NCBI GenBank assembly: GCA_964520985.1
Contig: CAZFPB010000046.1
Coordinates: 1-6,221 of the forward strand
Source: CAYSGL01 sp964520985
Lineage (GTDB): Bacteria; Pseudomonadota; Alphaproteobacteria; Micavibrionales; Micavibrionaceae
Direction of reading: 5' to 3'
Length of the DNA: 6,221 nucleotides
The notes under the pieces are model-generated. The model saw only the letters and a program-made list of their open reading frames with translations. It was not told the origin of the DNA and made no database searches. Of this stretch, positions 1-5,829 are shown piece by piece. How positions within the stretch are numbered: the stretch's first letter is position 1; each line of letters begins with the position of its first letter. The position numbers were made by a program, and so were the translations under genes.

Positions 1-518
1 CGCGCTTCGGCCTGGTGCCGCTTGTCGTTCTCGGGCGCCGCGGGGGATGCCGCTGGAACGTGCGCCGGGCCGCCCGCTGCAGCCTCCACGGGGTCGAGCC
101 GGCGTGACACCAGCGTGCCCGTCGGCGACGGCGAACGCGTGTCCGTGTGTTCGGCGCTGGGCTCGGTGTCTTCCGTGCCCGTGTACCCCGGTCGAACGAG
201 CGGATAGGCGCCGCTGTTGGCCGTGACGTCGCGATCGGCCGCCGTAGCCGGCTCGGGAGGCGTCGAAGGGGCGCCCACCTCGGTATCAGCGCCGACACGT
301 GGCGCCACAGGCGGTGGAGTTCCGCGCGTCGTGGGCGTGCCAAGCATGTCCGCCGTCTCGTTCGGCGTGACCTCCGGTTCGGGTGCTTGCGGCATCGTGT
401 CGGCCGACACGTTCGCAGCGGGGGCGCCCGTGATGTCCTCGTCGGCGGTTGCCATGCGGACAGGGCGCCGGTTGGTCCGGCGTGGGATGACGACTTCGTC
501 AAGCTCGATGAGGGCCAT
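1..518 (-). CDS. N-terminal part of a Pro/Thr-rich protein of unknown function (runs off the window)
   Basis: Reading the minus strand from the ATG at 518 (516-518 is CAT on the plus strand) gives 172 codons with no stop before the edge, so the 3' end lies outside. The start overlaps the upstream stop (TAATG). A run of six G (526-531) seven bases before the ATG is at best a weak ribosome site, so coupling is likely. The visible protein begins MALIELDEVVIPRRTNRRPV, then becomes low-complexity and rich in Pro, Thr, Ala and Glu (for example TPTTRGTPPPVAP at 61-73 and TEDTEPSAEHTDTRSPSPTG at 114-133) to about residue 165, where DKRHQAEA may open a helix. It looks disordered throughout the visible part. 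Such regions often serve as N-terminal linkers of larger virion or ejection proteins, but the identity cannot be judged without the rest. Confidence 0.8.
   Translation of the reverse strand, partial: MALIELDEVVIPRRTNRRPVRMATADEDITGAPAANVSADTMPQAPEPEVTPNETADMLGTPTTRGTPPPVAPRVGADTEVGAPSTPPEPATAADRDVTANSGAYPLVRPGYTGTEDTEPSAEHTDTRSPSPTGTLVSRRLDPVEAAAGGPAHVPAASPAAPENDKRHQAEA
505..518 (-). repeat. Start-site repeat, copy at gene 7 (pairs with 885-898)
   Basis: The minus-strand 14-mer that begins at the start ATG of the Pro/Thr-rich gene matches 13 of 14 bases of the segment starting at ATG 898 in the preceding gene (the other copy is 885-898). Both encode MALI followed by an acidic residue. It could be a local duplication of a translation start region or a chance similarity; see findings. 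Confidence 0.5.
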
Positions 519-907
519 TAGTAGGCCCCCCACTGAGGCTTGTTCTTGTCGCGGGCGGCCTTGTCGGCAGCGCCTTGCTGCATCATGCCCTTGACCTTCT
601 CAAAGGCGGCCATTCCGCCGCCCCCACCGCCCGAAGACTCGCCGCCCTGCTCGCTGCCAGCGTTGACCTCGGAATCGGCCGTGGTGGGCGTGGAAGGCTG
701 CGCGGAAGCGGGAGTGGCCTCGGTCATCGTCTCCCCGTGCTCCTCGCCGCCGATCGGCGTGTCCGCCGTCGTGGCTGGGGTCGCAGTCGTCGGACCGGAC
801 TGCGCGGATTGCTCCGATCCGCCGTAGGCGGACGAGTCCACGGCCGAACGGCGCTGATTTTCGCCAGCCTTGTTCTTTGCCATGTCAATGAGGGCCATCC
901 ACCACAT
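518..907 (-). CDS. Small disordered Ser/Thr/Gly-rich protein, function unknown
   Basis: I do not recognise this 129-residue protein. The visible parts are: a short Trp- and Met-rich start (MWWMALIDMAKNKAG), a central low-complexity region rich in Ser, Thr, Pro, Gly and Glu (about 20-92), a run of six Gly (93-98), and a C-terminal predicted helix MAAFEKVKGMMQQGAADKAA (99-118) followed by RDKNKPQWGAY. There is no signal peptide or membrane segment. The start at 907 is favoured because a GGGAGG Shine-Dalgarno lies nine bases upstream and the ATG overlaps the preceding stop (TAATG). Met4 (ATG at 898) would give MALIDMAK, which resembles the start of the next gene (MALIELDE), so it may be the older start. 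The stop overlaps the next gene (TAATG). The protein may be a small virion, assembly or chaperone-like protein, but nothing in the sequence fixes this. Confidence 0.7.
   Translation of the reverse strand: MWWMALIDMAKNKAGENQRRSAVDSSAYGGSEQSAQSGPTTATPATTADTPIGGEEHGETMTEATPASAQPSTPTTADSEVNAGSEQGGESSGGGGGGMAAFEKVKGMMQQGAADKAARDKNKPQWGAY
885..898 (-). repeat. Start-site repeat, copy inside gene 6 (pairs with 505-518)
   Basis: This is the second copy of the start-site repeat. It begins at the in-frame ATG (898) that is codon four of the Ser/Thr/Gly-rich gene. Relative to the copy at 505-518, nine extra bases (ATGTGGTGG) stand between the TA of the preceding stop and this copy. Confidence 0.5.
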
Positions 908-1707
908 TAGGAGATGCCTCCCATCGGGTTCAGGGCGGCGTTGAGCACGCTGTTGCGGCGCGTACGCTCGGCGTCAGCCGTCTGCTGCCCGTAGGCCGCG
1001 CCCGACTGCGCCGCACCTTGGAGGTTCTGGCTAGCGGCGAGCTGATTGGAGAAGTTCTGTTGGCCCACGCCCATGCGCGCGGTCGCCATGTTCTGATTGA
1101 ACGCGTCAAGAGCCGCGCCCTGCGCCTGACCTTGGGCGAGACCCTGTCCGGCGAGCTGGCTGCCTTGCTGGGCGAGGTTCTGCACGCCCTGCTGGCGCGC
1201 CTGGATGCGGTTCTGTCCGACCTGAGCCGCCTGGTCGGCCGCTCGGTTCGCGCCGCCCTGCTGGGCTGCGAGCGCGCCCATCATGGCGAGCCCCCCGCCC
1301 GACTGACCGCGCATCGCCGCCTGTTGCTGGATGGCCTGGCGCTGGCTCTGCTCATTGAGATTGCTTTGCCGGTTCGCGCTCTGAAGCGTGGCCGCGTCTT
1401 CGGCGGTGTAGCCTTGCTTCGCGATCTGCTCTTGCTGCCCCATCGCGCGACGTTGCGCCGCGAGTCCCTCGGGGTCCTGGACAGAGAGCTTGCCCGCGAG
1501 AGAGCCGCGCCCCTCCAACTGGTCGAGGTAACCGTGCTGCGTAATCTCGCTGGGCGCGCCCGTCTGCACGTCGCGCGCCGACTGGACCGATTCCGCCTGG
1601 TAAGCGTCCGCTTGCTCGCGACGCTCTTTCTCGTCGCGCTTCGATTCCTTGCGCTTGTTTCGGCGCTTCGTACGTCGCGCGCGCATGCGGGTGATGGCTT
1701 TGCCCAT
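907..1707 (-). CDS. Gln/Ala/Gly-rich protein, candidate internal virion or ejection protein
   Basis: This protein has 266 residues, about 46 of them Gln and none Cys or Trp. The N-terminus is strongly basic (RMRARRTKRRNKRKESKRDE, 7-26), followed by an Arg/Glu-rich helix to about residue 32. Residues 83-235 are Q/A/G/N-rich with long helical character: RRAMGQQEQIAKQGYTAED (86-104), QRQAIQQQAAMRGQSGGGLA (122-141) and the repetitive QQGSQLAGQGLAQGQAQGAA (180-199). The segment with an 'AAMRGQSGGGLAMMGALAAQ' block (130-149) is of a type I recall from phage genes near the tail module that are annotated as hypothetical or internal virion proteins. Lack of a membrane segment, the basic head and the location after nozzle genes fit a DNA-associated or ejected protein; that is inference. 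The ATG at 1707 has a good Shine-Dalgarno (AGAGG) six bases upstream and lies three bases after the previous stop. Its own stop overlaps the next start (TAATG). Confidence 0.6.
   Translation of the reverse strand: MGKAITRMRARRTKRRNKRKESKRDEKERREQADAYQAESVQSARDVQTGAPSEITQHGYLDQLEGRGSLAGKLSVQDPEGLAAQRRAMGQQEQIAKQGYTAEDAATLQSANRQSNLNEQSQRQAIQQQAAMRGQSGGGLAMMGALAAQQGGANRAADQAAQVGQNRIQARQQGVQNLAQQGSQLAGQGLAQGQAQGAALDAFNQNMATARMGVGQQNFSNQLAASQNLQGAAQSGAAYGQQTADAERTRRNSVLNAALNPMGGIS
917..922 (-). promoter_or_regulatory. Shine-Dalgarno for the Ser/Thr/Gly-rich gene (GGGAGG)
   Basis: GGGAGG reads on the minus strand nine bases before the ATG at 907, inside the last codons of the Q-rich gene. Its spacing favours the ATG at 907 over the in-frame ATG at 898, which would be eighteen bases away. 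Confidence 0.7.
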
Positions 1708-1710
1708 GGC

Positions 1711-2097
1711 CTACCTCTGAATCAAAAGGAGATGCGCGAGGTACGAATCCGAAGCGGTCAAGCCCGCAAACGAAGACGTCACGAGGTTACCCGCAACGAA
1801 GTCCCACGCAAAGGTGTCTGGTATCGAAATCGCTTCTCGGGTGGGCGCCGTACGCCACAGGCCCGCGAGCATCACGATCTCGGGGGCCGTCGAGAGACCC
1901 GTCGCGACCGAGAGCGACGCCGCCGGGCGAAACGCGACCTTGATCACGCGTCCCATGACGTTCTCGGCGATGGTGAGGCCGGCCGTGAGGCACTGCGTCG
2001 CCGCGTCCATGTGGCGGCCGATCGCTTCGACGTTTTCGGCGACGTCTTGCGGCGTCGTTTCACGCTTCAGGCGGTGCTGTTTCGGGGGCTTAGCCAT
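1711..2097 (-). CDS. Small tail-associated protein with C-terminal beta domain (putative)
   Basis: This is a 128-residue protein. The first 14 residues are basic (PPKQHRLKRE), residues about 15-50 look helical (PQDVAENVEAIGRHMDAATQ and on to AENVMGRV), and the remainder is strand-rich: VIKVAFRPAASLSVATGLST, PEIVMLAGLW, then AWDFVAGNLVTSSFAGLTAS and YLAHLLLIQR. The order 'V.H/T-GL-x-x-x-P ... W/F ... GLTA ... Y...LLI' resembles small beta proteins found after nozzle genes in podophages, which I remember as hypothetical or fibre-linked proteins. A tail accessory, fibre-attachment or host-contact role is therefore possible but unproven. No membrane segment is visible. Its ATG at 2097 overlaps the nozzle stop by eight bases (ATGGCTAA), without a Shine-Dalgarno, which implies translational coupling. 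The frame continues upstream to 2469, but that stretch is Arg-rich and lies antiphase in the nozzle gene. One Cys (36) is present. Confidence 0.6.
   Translation of the reverse strand: MAKPPKQHRLKRETTPQDVAENVEAIGRHMDAATQCLTAGLTIAENVMGRVIKVAFRPAASLSVATGLSTAPEIVMLAGLWRTAPTREAISIPDTFAWDFVAGNLVTSSFAGLTASDSYLAHLLLIQR
1714..1718 (-). promoter_or_regulatory. Shine-Dalgarno for the Q-rich gene (AGAGG)
   Basis: AGAGG reads on the minus strand, six bases before the ATG at 1707. It decides the start of the Q-rich gene and lies just before and beside the stop of the preceding gene (TAG at 1713-1711). It is one of the two clear ribosome sites in the window; most other starts rely on overlap with the previous stop. 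Confidence 0.75.
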
Positions 2098-4942
2098 TGC
2101 GGATAATCGCCGGCCCGACGCGGGTGGACGTGGCGTCGTACTCGATAGAGCTTCCCGCCGTGGTGAACCAAAGGCCCGCCTGCGTGCACTTGAGTCCGAC
2201 TTTGAGCGCCCAATCGCGCCCGAGACCTTCGGGGACGTGATCCCAGTGGATGAACGGCGCAAAGGTGGCGTACGACGGTGCCGCAAGGCTCGGATCGTAG
2301 ACAACTGGCGCTTCAGTAAGCGTCGTATTCTGGTAGCCCTGAAAGGTCTGCGTGATCGTCGTGCCTCCCCGGAGGCGTTCCAGGAACCACGTGAACTTCT
2401 GCCAGGACTTCTCCGTGGCCGGGTTGCCGCCTCCGTTCGCGATCCATTCGATCTCGACCGGGAACGCAATCAGCGGCGTGACCGAGGCTGCTGCGATGAA
2501 CGACGGCGCTCGATCGAGCGTAAACGACGTCGGAGATGCCGCAGCCGTGACATAGTAGAATTGTTGGTCCGCATCGACGATGAGGTCCCCGGCCGACGGC
2601 TCGTAGTTCGTGGCCGCAGTAATTGTGACGGTCGTTCCGACGACGGCCTCGACCGTGAGCGACAACTGCGGGAGATCGTAGGACGGCGCTACCACGCTGC
2701 CGCGAATCTCGGACTCCTCGTCCACGTAGTTCGCGTAGCCGTTCGGCAGACCGAGCAGTCCGTCGCTTGAGAACCCCGAGCCGGCCGCCTGCGTCGTCTT
2801 CGTGAACGTCCAGCGCGACCAGAGGCCAAGGTCGGGCCAGTAGACGAACGCGGAATTCGCGCGCTCATCGGACGGGTTCGCGTCCATGCCCTCGGCGCCG
2901 AACAACACGAAGCGGTTGTACGAGCTCGCCATGGCAAACGGGCGCGTGACGCCGCTGCTTCCGTTGCCGATGACGCTCGCAATGTCCTGGTGGATCGCCT
3001 GGTCGATGACGCGGACGCCGAAGTTCCCGAACTCGCACACGCCGCGCGAGGTCAGCGCATAGACCGTGTCGCCGAAGCGCGTGACCCATTGCGGGCTCAC
3101 CTCGGACAGTCGCGCGGTCTGGTCGACGGCTTCGATCGTGAGCAGGTCGGGCGTCTGCCCGTAGAGCCGAAAGACGCCGTCGGTTTTGAAGATGAAGAGC
3201 GCGTCCTGGGTCGGCATGACGCGCAGCATCGGTTGCGTGGGGTCGCCGACGTCTTGGTAATACGGGAGTGGGACCGCGTCGGGCACATCGATCTTCGACC
3301 ACGCGAGACGACCCGGAGCGCCGCCGAGAGCGGACGCGACGCCCGTGACGGGGTCAAATGCCTTGTCGAACGCGTTCGGGTTGCTCGATCGCACCGTAAA
3401 CGGCGGTGCCGTCTGGTCCTTGCCCTGAATCGCCACTGTGACGCCGATGTAGCTTCCGAGACCCGGAAGCCCGGACGGGACGGCGTGGAGTACGTAGGGG
3501 GCGGCCGGATAAGCCTGCATCCATGCGCGCTCCATGTCTTGGGCGCCGCCCATGTACTTGTCGGGCGGCGGCGCGCCCGTTTCATCCGACACGCCGAAGA
3601 TGAACGGGGCCACGGCGGGGGACAGGTACTGTTCCATGCCTGTCGCGGTGCCCGCGTCGGTGACCGCGTTTGGATAAATCGTGTAGACGTCGGTCCCGTT
3701 GTCGACTTCCAGCCAATCCCAGAGCGTCACGTTGGCCGCACCGAACGCGGACAGGTTCGGCTGGTCGAGCGTGATCGTGGATCCGGCCGCCGAAACGACC
3801 TTCGCCGTTGCGGAAAAATACGCGCTTGCCGTGCCCGGGGGCGCGGTGTTGATCGTGATGATTTGCCCGGCGCGGATCGCCTGCGCCCCATAGGCCGTCA
3901 AGGGCGCCGCAAGCGTCACAGTGTTGCCCACGTTGATGCTTGCAACCGCGACCTTGTAGCTAACGAAGGCGCTTTGAGCCCATCCGATGGCGTTGACGGT
4001 CGATGCCATCTCATGCGGAGTCTGGTGCCCCGCATAGAACATCATGTTGTTGAACTCGCGGACGTCGCGCGCATAGCCGGGCGCGTAGTTCGCCAGCAGC
4101 GCGCCCTCCTGGGCCTCGTTCGTGTAGAGCGCGGGGCCGCTCCACGCGTCATCGGGGAAGTAGTCGACGACGGCGATGTAACCCGCCGAGATGCTGGACG
4201 CTGGGATCGTGACCGCCGCGCGAAGGCGCATGTCATCGGCGGGATCGTCGGTCGACGGCGTGACGCTGTACGACCGGTACACCTGGAGCTCGTCGCCCGC
4301 CTCAATCCCGGCGGACGGCAGGTAGACGATGAACAACGGCGTGACGGCGCCCCCGGTGTCGTTGCGATAGAGGGCCACGTTCGACGGGGGGCCGACGATC
4401 AGGCGCCCCGCGGACGTGTTGCGGGCGAACACCACGCGGTACGACGTCGTGTAGTTGTTGGCGAGCCACCCCGTCGTGGCCGCGGCAAGAATCGTCGGAG
4501 CCATCGGCTGCGGCATGCCCGCCAACCGAAACGTCGTGTCCGTGTTGGAGTCGCACGTGACGACGCCCTCATCCGCCGTCGCAAAGAGGCGCCCGCCCGA
4601 GCTTTCCGTATTCACGAGCGCCGAGGTGAAGGCTGCGCCCGTGATCGTCGTCGTCGCGTCTCTGCGAACGACCGACGCCCCGAAAAAAGGCACGGAATAG
4701 AACGAATAGACCGCGTTCGTCGAACCGTCGAAGTGGCGCACGACGCCGTTGCACGGGGTCCCGCTTCCGTCCCCAAGCTCCGTGTCGAACGTGTAGACCA
4801 TTTTCGCGCGAGGCTCGGCCACGCCCGGACGTCGAAAGGCGATGTTGGTCGCAAGCGAGAGCGACCCCGGAGGCGCCGCACTGAACGGCCCAGGGTCGGT
4901 GACGAGGCCCGCAACGGGGAGCGTGAGGGACTGCGTGCCCAT
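2090..4942 (-). CDS. Tail nozzle / tail tubular protein B-like (P22 gp10 role)
   Basis: This 950-residue protein is read as the nozzle that lies below the adaptor and forms the distal tail tube. It opens with SLTLPVAGLVTDPGPFSAAP and then a segment on defaults and coordinates (ATNIAFRRPGVAEPRAKMVY), as in podoviral nozzle proteins. Propeller-like strands follow: PGRLAWSKIDVPD (543-555), DALFIFKTDGVFRLYG (580-595), RFGDTVYALTSRGVCEFG (622-639), NRFVLFGAEG (676-685), AFVYWPDLGLWSRWTF (698-713), and then GLPNGYANYVDEES (731-744). A late segment VEIEWIANGG...KSWQKFTWFLE (829-855) resembles the strand-rich domain near the end of such proteins. It is longer than P22 gp10 (472) and T7 gp12 (794), apparently through two beta-rich insertions near 331-411 and 760-830. 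The start at 4942 is chosen because it overlaps the adaptor stop (TGATG) and the protein reads sensibly from there; the same frame stays open to 5671, but that part lies antiphase inside the adaptor. The role is inferred from pattern and gene order. Confidence 0.72.
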   Translation of the reverse strand: MGTQSLTLPVAGLVTDPGPFSAAPPGSLSLATNIAFRRPGVAEPRAKMVYTFDTELGDGSGTPCNGVVRHFDGSTNAVYSFYSVPFFGASVVRRDATTTITGAAFTSALVNTESSGGRLFATADEGVVTCDSNTDTTFRLAGMPQPMAPTILAAATTGWLANNYTTSYRVVFARNTSAGRLIVGPPSNVALYRNDTGGAVTPLFIVYLPSAGIEAGDELQVYRSYSVTPSTDDPADDMRLRAAVTIPASSISAGYIAVVDYFPDDAWSGPALYTNEAQEGALLANYAPGYARDVREFNNMMFYAGHQTPHEMASTVNAIGWAQSAFVSYKVAVASINVGNTVTLAAPLTAYGAQAIRAGQIITINTAPPGTASAYFSATAKVVSAAGSTITLDQPNLSAFGAANVTLWDWLEVDNGTDVYTIYPNAVTDAGTATGMEQYLSPAVAPFIFGVSDETGAPPPDKYMGGAQDMERAWMQAYPAAPYVLHAVPSGLPGLGSYIGVTVAIQGKDQTAPPFTVRSSNPNAFDKAFDPVTGVASALGGAPGRLAWSKIDVPDAVPLPYYQDVGDPTQPMLRVMPTQDALFIFKTDGVFRLYGQTPDLLTIEAVDQTARLSEVSPQWVTRFGDTVYALTSRGVCEFGNFGVRVIDQAIHQDIASVIGNGSSGVTRPFAMASSYNRFVLFGAEGMDANPSDERANSAFVYWPDLGLWSRWTFTKTTQAAGSGFSSDGLLGLPNGYANYVDEESEIRGSVVAPSYDLPQLSLTVEAVVGTTVTITAATNYEPSAGDLIVDADQQFYYVTAAASPTSFTLDRAPSFIAAASVTPLIAFPVEIEWIANGGGNPATEKSWQKFTWFLERLRGGTTITQTFQGYQNTTLTEAPVVYDPSLAAPSYATFAPFIHWDHVPEGLGRDWALKVGLKCTQAGLWFTTAGSSIEYDATSTRVGPAIIRNG

Positions 4943-5829
4943 CACCCGCCCCGCATTGGCGAACGGCGGTTGAAGGCGCTTTGAGCGGACGTCTCGGCGC
5001 GCGGCGTCAGCGTTTCGATCACGCCGTCGAGCTTGCGTTCGGTCTGCGCGCGGATGCGGTCTGCGCCGGCCGCGTCGCCCGCTTCGTCGAGGCATTCCGA
5101 GGCCACGCGATCGATGAACGTCGAGTAGAGGCCATCCGGGACAGGCACGATGCACGTGGTGCCCGTGGGGCAGATGTAATCGCCGCAGACGACCTGAGAG
5201 ATCGTGTCCGTGAACGTGTAGACGTACGGTCCGGCACCGGCGACGGTCGCGGCGTACGAGTCGTAGAGCGCGTCGAAGTTGGGAAGCGACTGCGCCAAGT
5301 CGAACGCGCACCCGGTCACGCGCGTGGCGGACTTGAGCACGGTGGAGCTCGTGACGTGCGTCACCAGGCCGCACACCGACGTCGCCACCAACTGCGACGG
5401 CCGGCGCTCGTAGCGCACCCGAAGCGTGTAGCCGCTGCCCGGGGTGGGCAGGAGGCGGATTTGGTCGGCCTCGATGAAGTACGCCTGCGGAGGCCCGGAC
5501 TGGAACACGTAGCCGTACGCGTCGGCGGCCTGAATCTTGTTGAGCCGCGCGAGGTCGTTGCCGTTGCTGTCGAGGAGCGCCACGTCGAACACGGTGCCCG
5601 ACGTGGCTCGAGCGGGGATGCGGTAAAGCGGCTGCCCCGCTGTGATCGCGACGGTGTACCGCTTGACCCAATAGGCTTCGGAGACACCCCGGACGATGGG
5701 GGCCAGGAACGACGAAAGCTCCTCATCCGCTACGGCCAAGATGGACGCGTCGGGAAGCTTCGGGTTCGTTGGCCACTGCGCCTTACGCTTGACCCGCGTA
5801 AGGAAGTCCGTGGTGTCCCACATCGCCAT
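4942..5829 (-). CDS. Head-to-tail adaptor protein (phage SU10 adaptor-like)
   Basis: This 295-residue protein probably forms the ring that joins the portal to the tail nozzle in the neck of a short-tailed phage. The N-terminus (MWDTTDFLTRVKRKAQWP, then DASILAVADEELSSFLAPIV, about 3-45) follows the helical opening I know from SU10-type adaptors. It is followed by a beta-rich middle (about 56-145: YTVAITAGQPLYRIP, FDVALLD, IRLLPTPGSGYTLRVRYERRPSQLV). The C-terminal part has the family-like pattern VVCGDYIC ... PVPDGLYSTFIDRVASECL ... GDAAGADRI ... LDGVIETLTPRAE (213-279), a helical region ending in TPR. Its length is normal for the group. It is unusual in carrying six Cys, with 153, 174, 215, 220 and 226 in or beside the 150-226 segment. 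The start ATG overlaps the upstream stop (TAATG) without a clear Shine-Dalgarno, so reinitiation is likely; Met3 is an alternative. The stop overlaps the nozzle start (TGATG). The family call rests on remembered pattern, not a search. Confidence 0.78.
   Translation of the reverse strand: MAMWDTTDFLTRVKRKAQWPTNPKLPDASILAVADEELSSFLAPIVRGVSEAYWVKRYTVAITAGQPLYRIPARATSGTVFDVALLDSNGNDLARLNKIQAADAYGYVFQSGPPQAYFIEADQIRLLPTPGSGYTLRVRYERRPSQLVATSVCGLVTHVTSSTVLKSATRVTGCAFDLAQSLPNFDALYDSYAATVAGAGPYVYTFTDTISQVVCGDYICPTGTTCIVPVPDGLYSTFIDRVASECLDEAGDAAGADRIRAQTERKLDGVIETLTPRAETSAQSAFNRRSPMRGG

Noticed and set aside
1018..2106. A 362-codon plus-strand frame opposite the Q-rich and small beta genes
   Set aside because: It is Leu/Arg-rich low complexity that mirrors the Gln-rich codons on the other strand (CAG gives CTG); it spans two real genes and has no supporting signals.
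2098..2469. Longer version of the small beta protein starting at 2469
   Set aside because: The added 124 residues are Arg/Ser-rich antiphase reading of the nozzle gene's end; the protein turns normal only at the Met at 2097.
2507..2520. Perfect 14-base palindrome CGCTCGATCGAGCG
   Set aside because: A palindrome of this length is expected by chance at about this frequency in GC-rich sequence, and it lies inside nozzle codons with no other signal.
3452..3470. Seven-base stem with five-base loop (GCTTCCG...CGGAAGC), possible terminator
   Set aside because: It lies in the middle of the nozzle gene and has no T-run on either side.
2990..4984. A 664-codon open frame on the plus strand
   Set aside because: It lies antisense to the nozzle gene. 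Its product is Arg/His/Val-rich without any fold-like pattern, as expected for a GC-rich shadow frame, and no ribosome site or partner gene supports it.
4943..5671. Longer nozzle protein starting at 5671
   Set aside because: The extension is Arg-rich, lies out of frame inside the adaptor gene, and the start at 4942 forms a typical stop/start overlap with a sensible N-terminus.
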